Source of the DNA: Arenimonas sp049195245
GTDB lineage: Bacteria; Pseudomonadota; Gammaproteobacteria; Xanthomonadales; Xanthomonadaceae
Direction: 5' to 3'
NCBI RefSeq assembly: GCF_049195245.1
Contig: NZ_JBMIRR010000025.1
Location: forward strand, 186,001-250,000
DNA: 64,000 nt
Part shown: piece by piece, positions 1 through 10,600 of the stretch
How the letters are laid out: every line of letters starts with the position of its first letter
Numbering within the stretch: position 1 is the first letter of the stretch
Notes under the pieces: generated by a model
The model's database searches: none
Told to the model about the DNA's origin: nothing
The model's input: only the letters and a program-made list of their open reading frames with translations
Program-made: the position numbers and the translations under genes

Positions 1-582
1 TCCCGACCTCTTCGAATGCAAGACCGGACCATCCGATCTGATGCCTTACGCGGTAGCGGTAGGCCCAGGGGCCAGCGTCGAACGCGCAATGGGGTCGTTA
101 CCCCTTCAGTCGAAGCATGGGGGAAAAAACCGGAAGTCATTACCGGCGCCCCGAACCTGAACGAGCATACCCTCCGTCGAGCCCAGGGCGAAGCAACCGG
201 AAGCCCTTCCGGCCCCCGGCGATCGGGGCGTCGACCAGCCAGTCGAGGCCGCCTTCCAGAAGCCGGAAGAGCCCCCTGCCCGTCTTACTCGACCGGGTCC
301 GGACCCCCGGCTCGGGCCTGCTCCAGCGGCCGCCTAGCCATCGCCCAAGGGCTGCGTTCCTATCTAGCCGCCCCCCGGCCCCTAAGCATGAACGAAGCAC
401 TGGTAGAGCTGCTGCTCAGCGGGCGTCCGGAAGAGGTCCAACATCCCGCAGTTACGCACCCAGCCGAGATTGACGAGGGATTGGACTACCGGCTGATTGC
501 TCGGACGCAGTTCCGCCGCGGCGGCGTAGGCCGGTATCGTTAACAATATCCCGCCAGACCTTCTCGACTGGTACAGGCAGCA
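1..582. other. Gene-poor stretch downstream of tniQ
   Basis: No ORF here resembles a known protein. The + strand ORF from base 16 and the - strand reading that continues in frame after the tniQ stop (to a stop near 386) have no recognisable motifs. The interval 117-440 contains several CCGGAAG words and small inverted repeats (for example CCGGAAG followed closely by CTTCCGG near 199-214), so it may be a decayed or structured intergenic region inside the transposon. No TnsB-type end repeat was seen. Confidence 0.5.
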
Positions 583-2511
583 TCACTCTGAGCCGACCAG
601 GATCTGCAAACGGAACCTCGCGCACCACGCTTCGGCACGTTTTCTTGCGCCTGGCCTTATGAAATTAACGACGCACGGCAGGTTTCCGCCGCAATCGTCG
701 TACCGCAGCGTAATCAAGTATCCATGCGGCATGTGACTGTGAAGAAAGCGAATCGGAACGCCCTGTTGTCTCGCGAACTCAGAAGCAGTTGCGTGTTTCT
801 CGAAGAACTTTGAAAGCTTTTTTTTGGACGACGTGCAAAGCCGAGCTTTGCGATCGAGCCCTAGCGAAAACAGCGTGGCCCTAGCCTCCCGATAATCTAG
901 CCCGAAGACCTCCTGCGTATGCTGGAGCAGACTTCGAACTCTGCCTTCGCGCCTCTTCTTCTTCGCTTGAGATAGCAGATCACTTTCCAAGTAAAGACAG
1001 CGAATCGAACGGTGTCCGGAACAGAAGACGGTCGTTCTCCCGTCTCTAATCGAAGCAACAAGTGCGACCTTGTCCTCCAACGTCGGTAGCGTGGAATACA
1101 GGTACTCCGTCACCGCGATCCGTCCAGCGTTGTTACGGCAAATCCTGGCGTGCTTGCAAACATCCCTCTCGAAGCGCTCGACGTCTTCCGAAGAAAGCGA
1201 TCCTTCGACGGTTGTCAGGTACTCCGCCGGCAGATGTTCGTCTTGCCGGAGCACCTTCAGCAGCTTGTGAGGAACTCCGAGCTCACGAGAGACTGACCTA
1301 GCTTCGCGTAGCGGGTGCCGGGACAACTTGACCTGGCGAAGCTTCTCTATGTCAACCACCAGCCTCCCCTTTCTCGTCTTCCCCACCACCGTCCAGCTGA
1401 GCCTGCCCTTCCGGAACCAGCGCATCGCGCCGTACGCAGGAATGCCAAGTATCCCAGCAGCTTCATTTGTCGAAATGAAGCGTTGTGGAGGCAGTAACCG
1501 TTCGAGTGAAGCATCTCTGATAAATACCGGCATTTCGCGCCATTCCAATCGCCCATAGGCAAGTGCCTCCTTAACGACAAAACGAAGCTGGTGCTTCCGT
1601 TCGCGCGCATTCTTGTAGAGAAGGTAAAACAGCCAGTAGAACGCCCACTGGAAATTGTCGGTGTACCTAGTCTTCGGCACCTGCAGCTTGGCCCAGGTAT
1701 CGCAGAACGAGTGAAATTCTGCAGGCCAATTCGAAAGTATCCGTCCTATCTGGGGAAGATGAGGAACCACTCGAAGTTCTGAACCCTTTACTCTTGAACC
1801 ACACGCGATCGTTGTCATAACTCCGGCAAGTCCAACGAACAACCTGCACAACAGGTCCAAGTCCATAGCAAGGAGGCTTCGAACGGGCATCTTCAGCGAC
1901 GCCGCCAACGAGATTGATTTGCGGCTGCCCGTAGTTTTAGCCCAAAGGATCTCAGATATTGCAACGAGCTCAGCGGAAGCAGGTTCGGAGGGCGCACTGC
2001 GAAAATCGTAGCCGCAATGACACGAAAGCAACTTCGAACGTCTTGCTGGGATCCTCTTTTGGCAGCCCGGGCAGTGCTTGAGCATCAACCTCGCATGTGT
2101 GTGGCACGCCACGTAGCCCCTGAGATCCCAGACAATCGGCACACGGCCATGAGCTTGGAGGCACTCCGGACAGACTCTGGCCTTCACGACGTCGACATGA
2201 TGCGATGCAATCACGTGCCCGTGAAGCTTGCAAGCACCTTTGCTGCCGTCTACTACTCGGTAGCCAAACCCTCCTGGAAGTCGTCGTTCGCCAAGAATTG
2301 GGCTGAGTCGCGAGTACTCCCATCCGAGCGTCGGCACGTATTCAGAGCGGAGCATGGCTTGTGCGATCAGCGCGTGGACTCGCAGTCCATTCAGTTCAGC
2401 GAGGCGGCAAAGGTATCCCATCGGGGACTCGATAGGGTCCGGAGCTGGCGTCAAAACCAAGGGTTGTCGACTCGCGCGGTGCTTCACTCCTGGTCGCTTC
2501 TGCTTCGTCAT
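583..2511 (-). CDS. tniQ: TniQ/TnsD-family target-selection protein
   Basis: This 642-residue protein should choose the insertion site for the Tn7-like element and recruit TnsC there. The N-terminal TniQ signature (ESPMGYLCRLAELNG, about residues 28-42) is followed by a zinc-finger region with Cys114, Cys117, Cys136, Cys147, Cys150, Cys164 and Cys166. A helix-turn-helix-like segment (STNEAAGILGI, about 347-357) sits in the C-terminal half. The length is in the range of long, DNA-binding TnsD proteins rather than short TniQ adaptors, which fits site-specific targeting. It is the last gene of the tns operon, 15 bp after tnsC. Given the element's position, the inferred target is the 3' end of nrdJb; that link is inference. 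Confidence 0.88.
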   Translation of the reverse strand: MTKQKRPGVKHRASRQPLVLTPAPDPIESPMGYLCRLAELNGLRVHALIAQAMLRSEYVPTLGWEYSRLSPILGERRLPGGFGYRVVDGSKGACKLHGHVIASHHVDVVKARVCPECLQAHGRVPIVWDLRGYVACHTHARLMLKHCPGCQKRIPARRSKLLSCHCGYDFRSAPSEPASAELVAISEILWAKTTGSRKSISLAASLKMPVRSLLAMDLDLLCRLFVGLAGVMTTIACGSRVKGSELRVVPHLPQIGRILSNWPAEFHSFCDTWAKLQVPKTRYTDNFQWAFYWLFYLLYKNARERKHQLRFVVKEALAYGRLEWREMPVFIRDASLERLLPPQRFISTNEAAGILGIPAYGAMRWFRKGRLSWTVVGKTRKGRLVVDIEKLRQVKLSRHPLREARSVSRELGVPHKLLKVLRQDEHLPAEYLTTVEGSLSSEDVERFERDVCKHARICRNNAGRIAVTEYLYSTLPTLEDKVALVASIRDGRTTVFCSGHRSIRCLYLESDLLSQAKKKRREGRVRSLLQHTQEVFGLDYREARATLFSLGLDRKARLCTSSKKKLSKFFEKHATASEFARQQGVPIRFLHSHMPHGYLITLRYDDCGGNLPCVVNFIRPGARKRAEAWCARFRLQILVGSE

Positions 2512-2526
2512 TGTTAGTCGACTTCG

Positions 2527-3624
2527 CTATTTTCTAGTTCCGATCGAACCCGGGGCTCCTGACTTACGTGCAGCCGGCCCGGATTCCTTTCCGACCGCCT
2601 GGGCGGCGTCCAGACTCTCTTTCGTCGCCTCGATTACAAACTCCGGGTGGAAGGGATCTCGTTTTCCTGGCCAGCTGGATTCCTTTCCGACCACCACCCC
2701 CACAGCTCTGCGGAGCGCCTCGAATCCGAGAGGGATCTTCTTTCCCCGACACATGTCTTCAGCGACTCGTAATATCAGAACCAGATATCCGAGCAGGCCG
2801 CCTGTACTGCAGTACATCCGAAACATTAATGTGCCGTCATCCATGGATTTGTCGAATGGGATAGATTCTCTGAGTACCGCCGTTACAGAATTAAGCGCAT
2901 CCGTGAAAAGCTCCCGATTCTTCTTGTTGCGCCAGTCCAGCCTCAGATACTGGATGGGTGCTCCGGTTCGCCCTCGAAGTTGTTCGTTGACTTCGAATAT
3001 CGTTCCCATTCGATTCAAGCCAAGAAAAACTAGAGGCACTGCAGTTTCGTTGCCGATATCGATGAACAGATCCGCCACGGTGTGCTGGACCCGACTACCC
3101 CGGGCGTCCACGATGTGGTGGAGATCGTCAACAATCAAGGCTTGAAGTCCAACCATTTCGGCCACCTCGCCAATCCTCGCCAATCGTTCCACAGGATTCC
3201 TACGCTGATCCCAGCTCGAGTCTCCAAGAGCGCGAAGCACTTCTTGCCCTACGACCGACACGGAGGGAACTGAGGGGACACGGAGGTATCCCCGCGGCAT
3301 GTGCAGGCCGTCTTTGTCTCTCCATGGCATATGCTCTCTGATTAGGGCTCGACCAGCGCAAGTCTTTCCAGCGCGACTAGGGCCCTGTCCGCGCACGCAG
3401 TTCTCCTTCCTGGCCTCCTTTGCCATTCTCAATGAGCGATCAACAGAGGCCTTGGTTTCCCTGAACCAGGGCAGTTGAATGAACATGCGGTCGATGGCCG
3501 AAGGGTTCTCGCCGGGCTTGAACCCATTCACAAACGTTTGCATCCTCAGGACCGCAGGATCGGCCGACCACTCGATCTTCGAAGGATGCTTGTCAGCGAT
3601 GGCGCGGGTACCGTCGGCGGCCAT
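2527..3624 (-). CDS. tnsC: TnsC/TniB-like AAA+ ATPase of the transposon
   Basis: This is the 365-residue AAA+ regulator that, in Tn7-like systems, bridges the target selector (TniQ) and the TnsAB transposase. A Walker A motif is visible at GQGPSRAGKT (about 79-88) and a Walker B at ALIVDDLHH (about 162-170). The start codon overlaps the tnsB stop in a TGATG arrangement, so translation is probably coupled. The protein is shorter than Tn7 TnsC (about 555 residues) and nearer TniB in size. The C-terminal 30 residues are Ala/Gly/Lys-rich and unremarkable. Confidence 0.9.
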   Translation of the reverse strand: MAADGTRAIADKHPSKIEWSADPAVLRMQTFVNGFKPGENPSAIDRMFIQLPWFRETKASVDRSLRMAKEARKENCVRGQGPSRAGKTCAGRALIREHMPWRDKDGLHMPRGYLRVPSVPSVSVVGQEVLRALGDSSWDQRRNPVERLARIGEVAEMVGLQALIVDDLHHIVDARGSRVQHTVADLFIDIGNETAVPLVFLGLNRMGTIFEVNEQLRGRTGAPIQYLRLDWRNKKNRELFTDALNSVTAVLRESIPFDKSMDDGTLMFRMYCSTGGLLGYLVLILRVAEDMCRGKKIPLGFEALRRAVGVVVGKESSWPGKRDPFHPEFVIEATKESLDAAQAVGKESGPAARKSGAPGSIGTRK

Positions 3625-5600
3625 CAGTAGGTCTCCACACCGACACCACTGAACTCCTCGTCGAAGCCCGAGTCAGCTTCAGGCGTCTCGCCTTGAGCTC
3701 CAGAGGGCGAAGAGGGAGCCGCTGCGGACGCTGCATCCGCCCTATCAGCAAAGGTCTTCTGAAGGGCCCTCGCCGCCTGGACACGGGTTTTGAGTGGCGA
3801 TTCGGCCATACCTTGGTAGATGACTGAAGCCAGCAGGAGCTTCGCCTTCAGCATGTCTTCGAAGGTGGCCACACCGAGCCCCTGCTCCTTCGCAAACCGC
3901 CTGGTTGCCTTGTGCTGCCACAGCGTCAGGCCATCCGCGTATTCGGAAGTGACGCATGGAACCTCGGCCCTGAACCCCGCAGAATCATACTCAACGAGGA
4001 TCGATCCGAGGTTGGACAGCGACGGGTACACGGTTACCTCGAGCTCTGCGCCGAACGCCTTGCGGAGTTCGGTAAGCTCGTCGGAGTTATAGAGAAGTCC
4101 GCTGTTGCAGTCGATGCCCTTGTGGGTAAGCGGCTTCGTCTTGGGAACGCGCATCAGGGTTTCGAGAACATGGATATCCGTTGCGAGCGGGATGTCGTCT
4201 TCCGAGATGGATGAACTCCACTTTCCGCGCGGGGCCATCTGCAATGAGCGATGCGGGTGGCAATGGTACTTGTCGACGATCCACGCGATCACACCGTTTC
4301 TAACCGCGGACAATGAGCACACAGCCCTTCCCACCGCGTCGTAGTCATCCTTGTCCTTGATGTTGCTGCGGGTCGTTCCCTCGATTTGGTGGCAGAATCC
4401 ACGCATGAGCGTTCCAATGAATCGCTCGACAGTTCCCTTCTGCTCCGGCATCTTGCTGCCACACCATGCGACTTCAATACCGAGACATCCACCCATCCTA
4501 TCGATTGCACCGGCGTAGTTTTCCAACGCCTGGTCGACAACCAAGGTGTCCATAAGGCCGTACATGTTCCAGGGGCCGACGAGCCCGGGAATGGACTCCG
4601 TGAGAGCAATCTTCGGAAGAAGCGCCGACCTGAGGCACTGACCAACAGTTGAAACGCTGGGTGGCTCAAACCCGATGTAGATTCCGAGAACGCACCTCGT
4701 GAAGACATCGATCGCAATGGCAATCGTCGGTCTCCCTAACGGCAGGAGCGTCTTGTCGTCTAAGACGATTAGATCCAGAACCGTATGGTCAAGCTCTACG
4801 CGCTCGAGAGGTCTCAAGGCACAGGTAGGTCCCTTGATAGCCCTGAACCTCCTAACTGCGTTCGCATGGCCGTAGCGAGCAGCGTGTAGATCGAACGCCG
4901 GGATGGACTTTATCTGGTTGTAGACCTGCCGCGCCTTGGGCAATGCTAATGGGGTCGCCTTCGGATTTCCCTTGTTCCACTCTCTGACGAGAATGCAAGC
5001 AGCTTGGTACGCTTCTATTCGCGGCTTGCGGAGCTGGTTGAGGTACTCCTCCTCGATAGCCTCCTCCACCATATCCAGAACAGGGTTTTCCAGCGTCTGT
5101 GGTTTTCGGCCGGCCTTATGGTTCTGCGGAAGCAGGGCTCGTGTATCCCAGCCGTACTCCTCTAGCTTTGACCACCAACGCCAGACCGTCGTGGGGTCGG
5201 GAATGAGAGGCACGACCTTCAGCTTCTCGGTGAGCTTCGGCCAAAGCTCCCGGATCAGCGCCCTTTGCTTCTTCGAAAGCAAGTCGAGGGCCCAAACTTC
5301 CTTGACGAGCCGGAACTTGGCCGTTGCCAGATCCCACGCTTCCTGGTCAACCTCGCTGGGTTTTCCGCGCGGAGTGACCTTGTACAACTCCTTGGCAATG
5401 TCGGTAGACAGGCGGTCCTTGATCAGGAACTCCAGCTTCCCTTCCTCGTAGTAGCGCCTCAGCGCAGAGAGAGATATTCGAGTGATAACGCCGTCTTTCG
5501 GGTCCTTCAACTGCCACTCCTCCCCGATACGGCTGTGGAGGACGGACAAGTTTCCTTCGATGGAAATTACCTGGTAGCGCCTAAGGCACGCTGCAGCCAT
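3624..5600 (-). CDS. tnsB: TnsB DDE transposase
   Basis: This is the DDE-family transposase that cuts and joins the 3' ends of the element and binds the 22-bp end repeats. With the ATG at 5600 the protein has 658 residues. The rve-type catalytic core shows Asp271 (VELDHT), Asp356 (LVVDQALEN) and Glu392 (KGTVERF). A longer in-frame ORF reaches 5921, but that part overlaps tnsA fully and reads as low-complexity shadow sequence, so the start at MAAACLRRYQ was chosen. It overlaps the end of tnsA by 34 bp and the start of tnsC by one base. The length is close to Tn7 TnsB (702). Confidence 0.9.
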   Translation of the reverse strand: MAAACLRRYQVISIEGNLSVLHSRIGEEWQLKDPKDGVITRISLSALRRYYEEGKLEFLIKDRLSTDIAKELYKVTPRGKPSEVDQEAWDLATAKFRLVKEVWALDLLSKKQRALIRELWPKLTEKLKVVPLIPDPTTVWRWWSKLEEYGWDTRALLPQNHKAGRKPQTLENPVLDMVEEAIEEEYLNQLRKPRIEAYQAACILVREWNKGNPKATPLALPKARQVYNQIKSIPAFDLHAARYGHANAVRRFRAIKGPTCALRPLERVELDHTVLDLIVLDDKTLLPLGRPTIAIAIDVFTRCVLGIYIGFEPPSVSTVGQCLRSALLPKIALTESIPGLVGPWNMYGLMDTLVVDQALENYAGAIDRMGGCLGIEVAWCGSKMPEQKGTVERFIGTLMRGFCHQIEGTTRSNIKDKDDYDAVGRAVCSLSAVRNGVIAWIVDKYHCHPHRSLQMAPRGKWSSSISEDDIPLATDIHVLETLMRVPKTKPLTHKGIDCNSGLLYNSDELTELRKAFGAELEVTVYPSLSNLGSILVEYDSAGFRAEVPCVTSEYADGLTLWQHKATRRFAKEQGLGVATFEDMLKAKLLLASVIYQGMAESPLKTRVQAARALQKTFADRADAASAAAPSSPSGAQGETPEADSGFDEEFSGVGVETY

Positions 5601-6589
5601 GACAGGCTCTCCTCTGCGTTGGTGTCGCGAAGCGTCTGAAGCTGTAATGGCTCGCGATTGGCATCTGCCCAGTTGAGCGAGACGTCGCCCCTCATTGCCA
5701 GGTTCGCCGCGGTGTGGAAGGCGTGCCTTCCATCGAGGGCGTGACCGATGAGGTTGGCTCGCGATAGATTCGACCGTTCGGAAACCAGGTCCAGAATCTT
5801 CTTCTCCGCAATGCCGGACCCGGGCGCTCGCCCGAATCGAACCAGCGACGAGGCGTTCTCGACTGACGCACCGGCTTCTATGAGTGTCTGCCTGGCGACC
5901 ATGTAGTTGATGCCAAGACACTTGAGCCGGGGCGAGATCAGCGCTGCCCGTATGATCGCCTGTTGAATGTTCCTGTCGAGGTTGCTCTTGATTTCGAGAA
6001 TCCAGAGCTTGCCGTCGTACGTAAGGAACGCGACGTCTGGCACGTGGGCGCGCCAGATGCCATTGATGAAGTAGTGGATGGTGAACGGTTGCTCACCAAA
6101 CTTGGTGACACCCGGGCAAACGTCGAGTAATCGAAAGACCTTCGACTCCAGCCTCGATTCCCAGTGGACCTGTCGGCCCATCTTCCAGCTAGGGTACTTG
6201 CCAGTCATCAGGCGACGCGATCGTATGACCAGCTTTCGCGCCCGCAGCGTTCCGAGGTCAGGCAGCTCGATCTTCAGTCCGAGCTGAGCGATCGAGTCGT
6301 TGTCAAAGGCCAGCTCACGTGTCCACGCGGTGAGAGACCCAGCAACATCTTCCAGCGGATCCAGAAGAGAAGGTTTTACCAGGAACGTCGAAGACTCACC
6401 TGGTTCAGCGAGCACGCGCTCGGCTTCCGCAATGCGACTGAAGCAGGTCCCTAGGCCCGAGCGACTCGAAGTCGCAGCGCTGGCACGCGCGCGGCCGTCA
6501 ACCGCATCGTCTGCGCTGTCCGATTCTTTGCGCGATCGGTCCAGTGGCTTCGAGGCGTCCACGAGGCTCCTGCAGGCCGGAAGGGCCAT
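5567..6589 (-). CDS. tnsA: TnsA-family endonuclease
   Basis: TnsA cuts the 5' ends of Tn7-like elements, allowing cut-and-paste transposition with TnsB. The conserved block TGKYPSWKMGRQVHWESRLE (about 129-148) opens the nuclease domain. Candidate catalytic residues are Glu148, Asp185 (HVPDVAFL) and Glu199/Lys201 (ILEIKS). The annotated start gives 340 residues with about 115 residues of poorly conserved N-terminal extension. Tn7 TnsA has about 270 residues, so a downstream start is possible. It is the first gene of the tns operon. A 363-bp gap separates it from the cargo operon upstream. Confidence 0.86.
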   Translation of the reverse strand: MALPACRSLVDASKPLDRSRKESDSADDAVDGRARASAATSSRSGLGTCFSRIAEAERVLAEPGESSTFLVKPSLLDPLEDVAGSLTAWTRELAFDNDSIAQLGLKIELPDLGTLRARKLVIRSRRLMTGKYPSWKMGRQVHWESRLESKVFRLLDVCPGVTKFGEQPFTIHYFINGIWRAHVPDVAFLTYDGKLWILEIKSNLDRNIQQAIIRAALISPRLKCLGINYMVARQTLIEAGASVENASSLVRFGRAPGSGIAEKKILDLVSERSNLSRANLIGHALDGRHAFHTAANLAMRGDVSLNWADANREPLQLQTLRDTNAEESLSWLQRALGATR

Positions 6590-6952
6590 AGCTCGTAGAT
6601 CAGGTCCCGCCTAGACCGCCGGGCCGGGGCGCCCCCGCACTGTGGGTACCACGTGGCAACACCGGATACCGCCTCACCCGGGATTGGGGCGGAAGTAAGC
6701 GGCCTTGGGCAGTAGCCTGCTAGGGCCTTAAGCGCCCCAGCGAAAGGTCGCGCCGCGCAATAGGTTGCGCAGTGCTCTGAGTAGAAAAGAGGGAGAGTCG
6801 CTCGGCGCCGGCTGCGTGAGCCGGTTGGAAATGCGGGATGCTTTGGCCTACGCGCCGGCATCCGCTTGGAGGGTTTGGCATCTGGACATAGAGCCTCCGC
6901 TATCCGAGCTTTTACGCTCCAGTGCTTTGGCTGTCAACTCTAGCCACCTCAG
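6590..6952. other. Intergenic gap between cargo operon and tns operon
   Basis: No coding region is supported here. It must hold the tnsA promoter and the 3' end of the cargo transcript. I see no copy of the CTTGCAGGAATTACGT end repeat, which argues against a transposon boundary at this point and for tns and hsd genes belonging to one element. No convincing rho-independent terminator was seen. Confidence 0.5.
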
Positions 6953-7666
6953 TTACTTCACCCAGTCGACATGACCTAGGGGAAGCGTATTAAGCATATC
7001 TCGGGTTTCGCGCCACTGGGGGAGCGCCCGGTCCATGAGGCCAACGAACCTGGCGCCGTGCGTAGGCTCCCTCAGATGCACAAGCTCGTGGATCAGGATG
7101 TACTCAAGGCACTCGACTGGCTTACGGGCCAACTCCGTGTTCAGCCGGATACTTCCAAGCCTCGGGTTGCAGCTTCCCCACTTGGTCTTCATGCGCTGTA
7201 GATGGATTTTTCGGACCTGGACACCTAGCAGCTTCTCCCACCTCGCCAACAGGGGCGATAGCGCGTCACGCAGCTGACCGCGGTACCACGCCTCCAGCAC
7301 GCCTCTCCGCTTGCCAGCGTCGGTGCCTGGTCTAACACGCAGATCCAAGGCCCTAGCGTGCAACCTGACGTCAGCGGGCCCGTCCACTTCCTTCACACGG
7401 AGAAGGAGCCGCTGTCCCCAGACGTAATGGCTCTCTCGATCGACGTACTCAAGATCGCTAGCGCGATCCTGTGCAATGAATCTTGCCTGCTGCCTCCTTA
7501 TCCAAGGCAGCTTCCCAATCGCGAATAGCCGGATCGCGTCTGTCCCCATGCCCTCTGGCGCCGCAATTCGAACCCTGCCATCCGGAGGGTATACGCCAAG
7601 ATGTAGATTCCTTATGGGCTTCCGGACCACATCTACCCGCAACCCGTGGATATCCAAGCTTTTCAC
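6953..7666 (-). CDS. YgjP-like zinc metalloprotease (DUF45/M48-type)
   Basis: A 237-residue putative zinc peptidase. The active-site helix HELVH (about 193-197) is followed by the downstream LREPTHGARF segment, which supplies a likely third ligand at His203. This is the YgjP/DUF45 pattern. Genes of this family are often found next to hsdR in type I restriction loci, and here it starts 2 bp after hsdR as the last gene of the cargo operon. Its role in such loci is not established. Possible roles are processing a restriction subunit or acting as a toxin-like effector, both inference. Confidence 0.8.
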   Translation of the reverse strand: MKSLDIHGLRVDVVRKPIRNLHLGVYPPDGRVRIAAPEGMGTDAIRLFAIGKLPWIRRQQARFIAQDRASDLEYVDRESHYVWGQRLLLRVKEVDGPADVRLHARALDLRVRPGTDAGKRRGVLEAWYRGQLRDALSPLLARWEKLLGVQVRKIHLQRMKTKWGSCNPRLGSIRLNTELARKPVECLEYILIHELVHLREPTHGARFVGLMDRALPQWRETRDMLNTLPLGHVDWVK

Positions 7667-7668
7667 GA

Positions 7669-10600
7669 TCAGTACTCTGCCTGCTGCTTGATAATCAGGA
7701 AAAATCGCTCCACCTCGGTCTCGTCCTTTAAAAAGTCATAAAGCACCCGCTTTATCACCTGCTCACGAGCCTGCACGCCACGCCAGCCGTCTGGTCGGTC
7801 GCGCTTGATAGCCTGGTCGATCAGAACCGTCAATCGCAGCTTTGGGTCGACGTAGACAAGATGTTCCTCGGCCTGATGGACTCCGTCCGGTTCAGCCTTT
7901 GGCAACGTCATGTTGTTGTAGAGAGCTCGTCTACCGGGCGTGTCCAATGCAGGGGGCGCATCATCGGACTGACCAGCCTGAACCTGCCTCGCAAGCGACG
8001 CGATGCGCTTAAGGTACTCCTCGTAGGCGAGCGCATTCTCTTTCCGAAGCCGGATAATCTCATCCAGCAGCGTGGACATCCGATCATAGTAGGCCGGGTC
8101 GCTAATCTGCTCCTTCAGGATTCGCGCGCGGACGTTGTTCTCAATTGTCTCGGCTATGGCCTCTTTGTTGCCTTTCATCCCGCCTAGCTCGCTGTTGATC
8201 GCATCGGCAATGCCGGTATTGACGATCAAATCGAGGAGGCCGATGCCGTCGAACGGCGATATCTTGCGCGGCTCATCCGCATGAACATAGGTGTCGAGCA
8301 GATGGCGCATGTCGGCTTCATAGACCTTTAGGTCGAGGTTTTCACCGCTGGCCTTGCGAACGATCTCGCGCACGCTTGTGTAGTGCTTCACTCGCGAGTG
8401 AATACGCTCGATCTCCTGCGGCCCGTAGCCCGCCGCAGCGAGATCATCCAAGACGTTGGCGTAAACGCGCACCAACGCCACGGAAGCCTTGTACAGCGCG
8501 GCGCGGCGAGGTTCTCGCTCTTTCAAGTCGGTGCCGATCTCTGTGTTTCCGCAGAAGTAATGGATGTGCTCCAGCTCACCCATGGGCGCCAAAACCGGCT
8601 CGCATAGCAAATGCAGCTGCTCCAATGCCTGATCCAAGCGCTCCCTGCCCTTAGTCAGCCGGTCCTTCAATACTATCTCCGGGCCAGCGCCTCCGGCGCT
8701 GTGGTCCAGCTCCGAGCTGTAGACCGCGATGACGTTCTCGACCTTCTTGAACAAGTCCTTGTAGTCGACGATGTAGCCGAAATCCTTGTCCTCACCGTCA
8801 AGCCGGTTGGTACGACAGATTGCCTGAAACAAACCATGATCCTGCATCGACTTGTCGATGTAGAGGTAGCTGCAGGGTGGCGCGTCAAATCCGGTAAGCA
8901 GCTTGTCGACCACGATAAGCAGTTTCATGTTCGCCGGCTCCTTGATGAACAAGGATTTGGCCTGCTCCTCATAGGTCTCTGTCCTGCTCATCCCCGGTTT
9001 GACCATCACGTCCTTCAGCAGGACCGCATAGGTGTTGTAGATGACCTGTTTGTCGGTCTCGGTATTAGCGCCGGTTTCCTCAAGCGTCACGTCCTTTGCT
9101 TGGGGGTCATAGGACGTCACCAATCCGCACTTCCCCTTGAAGGGCGTAGTCTGGAAAAGGTTGTAGTAACGGCAGGCTTCGAAAATACTGGAGGCGACGA
9201 GGATTGCGTTCCCGCGCCCACTACTCAGCCTCGGTCGCTTCTTGAAGTCCAGCGTGATGTCCTGGATGACCTTGCGCATTCTAGGCTCGGAGCTGAGCAC
9301 CTGCTGCATGGTTCCCCATTTCTGACGCAGCTCGGCCTTTTGCCAGTCGTTAAGGTCCTTGGAAACCAACTCGAACCATTCGTCCACACTGGACTGCGAG
9401 GTCAGCCGTTGGTCGATGTCGCGGGCCTCATAAACCAAGTCCAGCACCACTTCGTCCTCGACCGCCTCGCTGAACTTGTAGGTGTGGATGTAGCTTCCGA
9501 AGACTTCCAAGCTGGTCTGAGCGTCCTTCTTGAGCAACGGTGTGCCAGTAAATCCGATGAACACCGCATTGGGGAGTAACGCCTTCATCACCCTGTGCAG
9601 TCGGCCGCTTTGGGTGCGGTGGCACTCATCGACGAACACGAATATCTCACCCATGGCCGGGCTTGGCTGCGCCTCCAACTCTTGGATAAACCCGTCAAAA
9701 GCCCTCTCGTTGCGGCCGCGAGACTCAAGGCCAAATTTGTGAACAAGCGAGCAGAGCAGCCGAGGCTTGGCCCGGGCCAGCTGGGCCATAAGGTCCCGGC
9801 CGCTGCTGCTACGGTGCATATCTTCGCCGACCGAATCGAACACGCCCTTAATCTGCTTATCCAGCTCGTCACGATCGGTGATGACGACGACACGGCCATT
9901 GGGGTTGTTCTCCAGTATCCACTTGGCCAGCAGAACCATCACGATGCTCTTTCCGCTGCCCTGGGTGTGCCAGATGACTCCCCCCTTCTTTTGGCGCACA
10001 TGCGTCTGCGCGGCTTTAAGTCCCGAGTACTGGTGCACGCGCGGCAGCTTCTTGATGCCACCGTCGAATAGTATGAAGTCGTACATCAGCTCTATCAGAC
10101 GATCCTTGCGACAGAGCTTGCGGAGGTACTTGTCGAGCTTGAACCCGGAGTTGTCTTGCTCATCCTCCTTCCACTGAAGGAACATCTTCTCCGAAGTGCC
10201 GACGGTGCCGTATCGCAGGCCTTCAGAGTCATTACCAGCGAAGACGAACTGCACCGTACTGAAGAACCACTCATTGAACTCTGGCTTCTGATTGGACAGG
10301 CTCTGGCGGATGCCATCACCGATGCTGACCCGGCTGTTCTTTAGCTCGATCACACCGATGGCGATGCCATTGACGTACAGCACCAAGTCCGGACGGCGCT
10401 CGTGTCCGCCCTGCAGGGTGACTTCTTCAGCAATAGCGAAGTCGTTTCGCTCGGGGTGCATCCAGTCGACTAGGTGTACCGTCTCTGTCGCCTTCCCGGC
10501 CTCGGTCTTTACTGGAACACCGTAACGTAGCAGGCCATAGGCCGCTTGGTTGTTGCCGTACAGGCTGCGTCCGTGGTTGTTGGCTTCGGTTCGCAGTCGA

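Noticed and set aside
16..543. 175-residue + strand ORF and its antisense partner
   Set aside because: Composition is Arg/Pro/Gly-rich, no motif or homologous pattern is recognised, and there is no good ribosome-binding site.
583..6589. CRISPR-associated transposon (CAST)
   Set aside because: No cas gene or array is present in the window, and the TniQ is long and zinc-finger-bearing, as expected for a DNA-binding TnsD.
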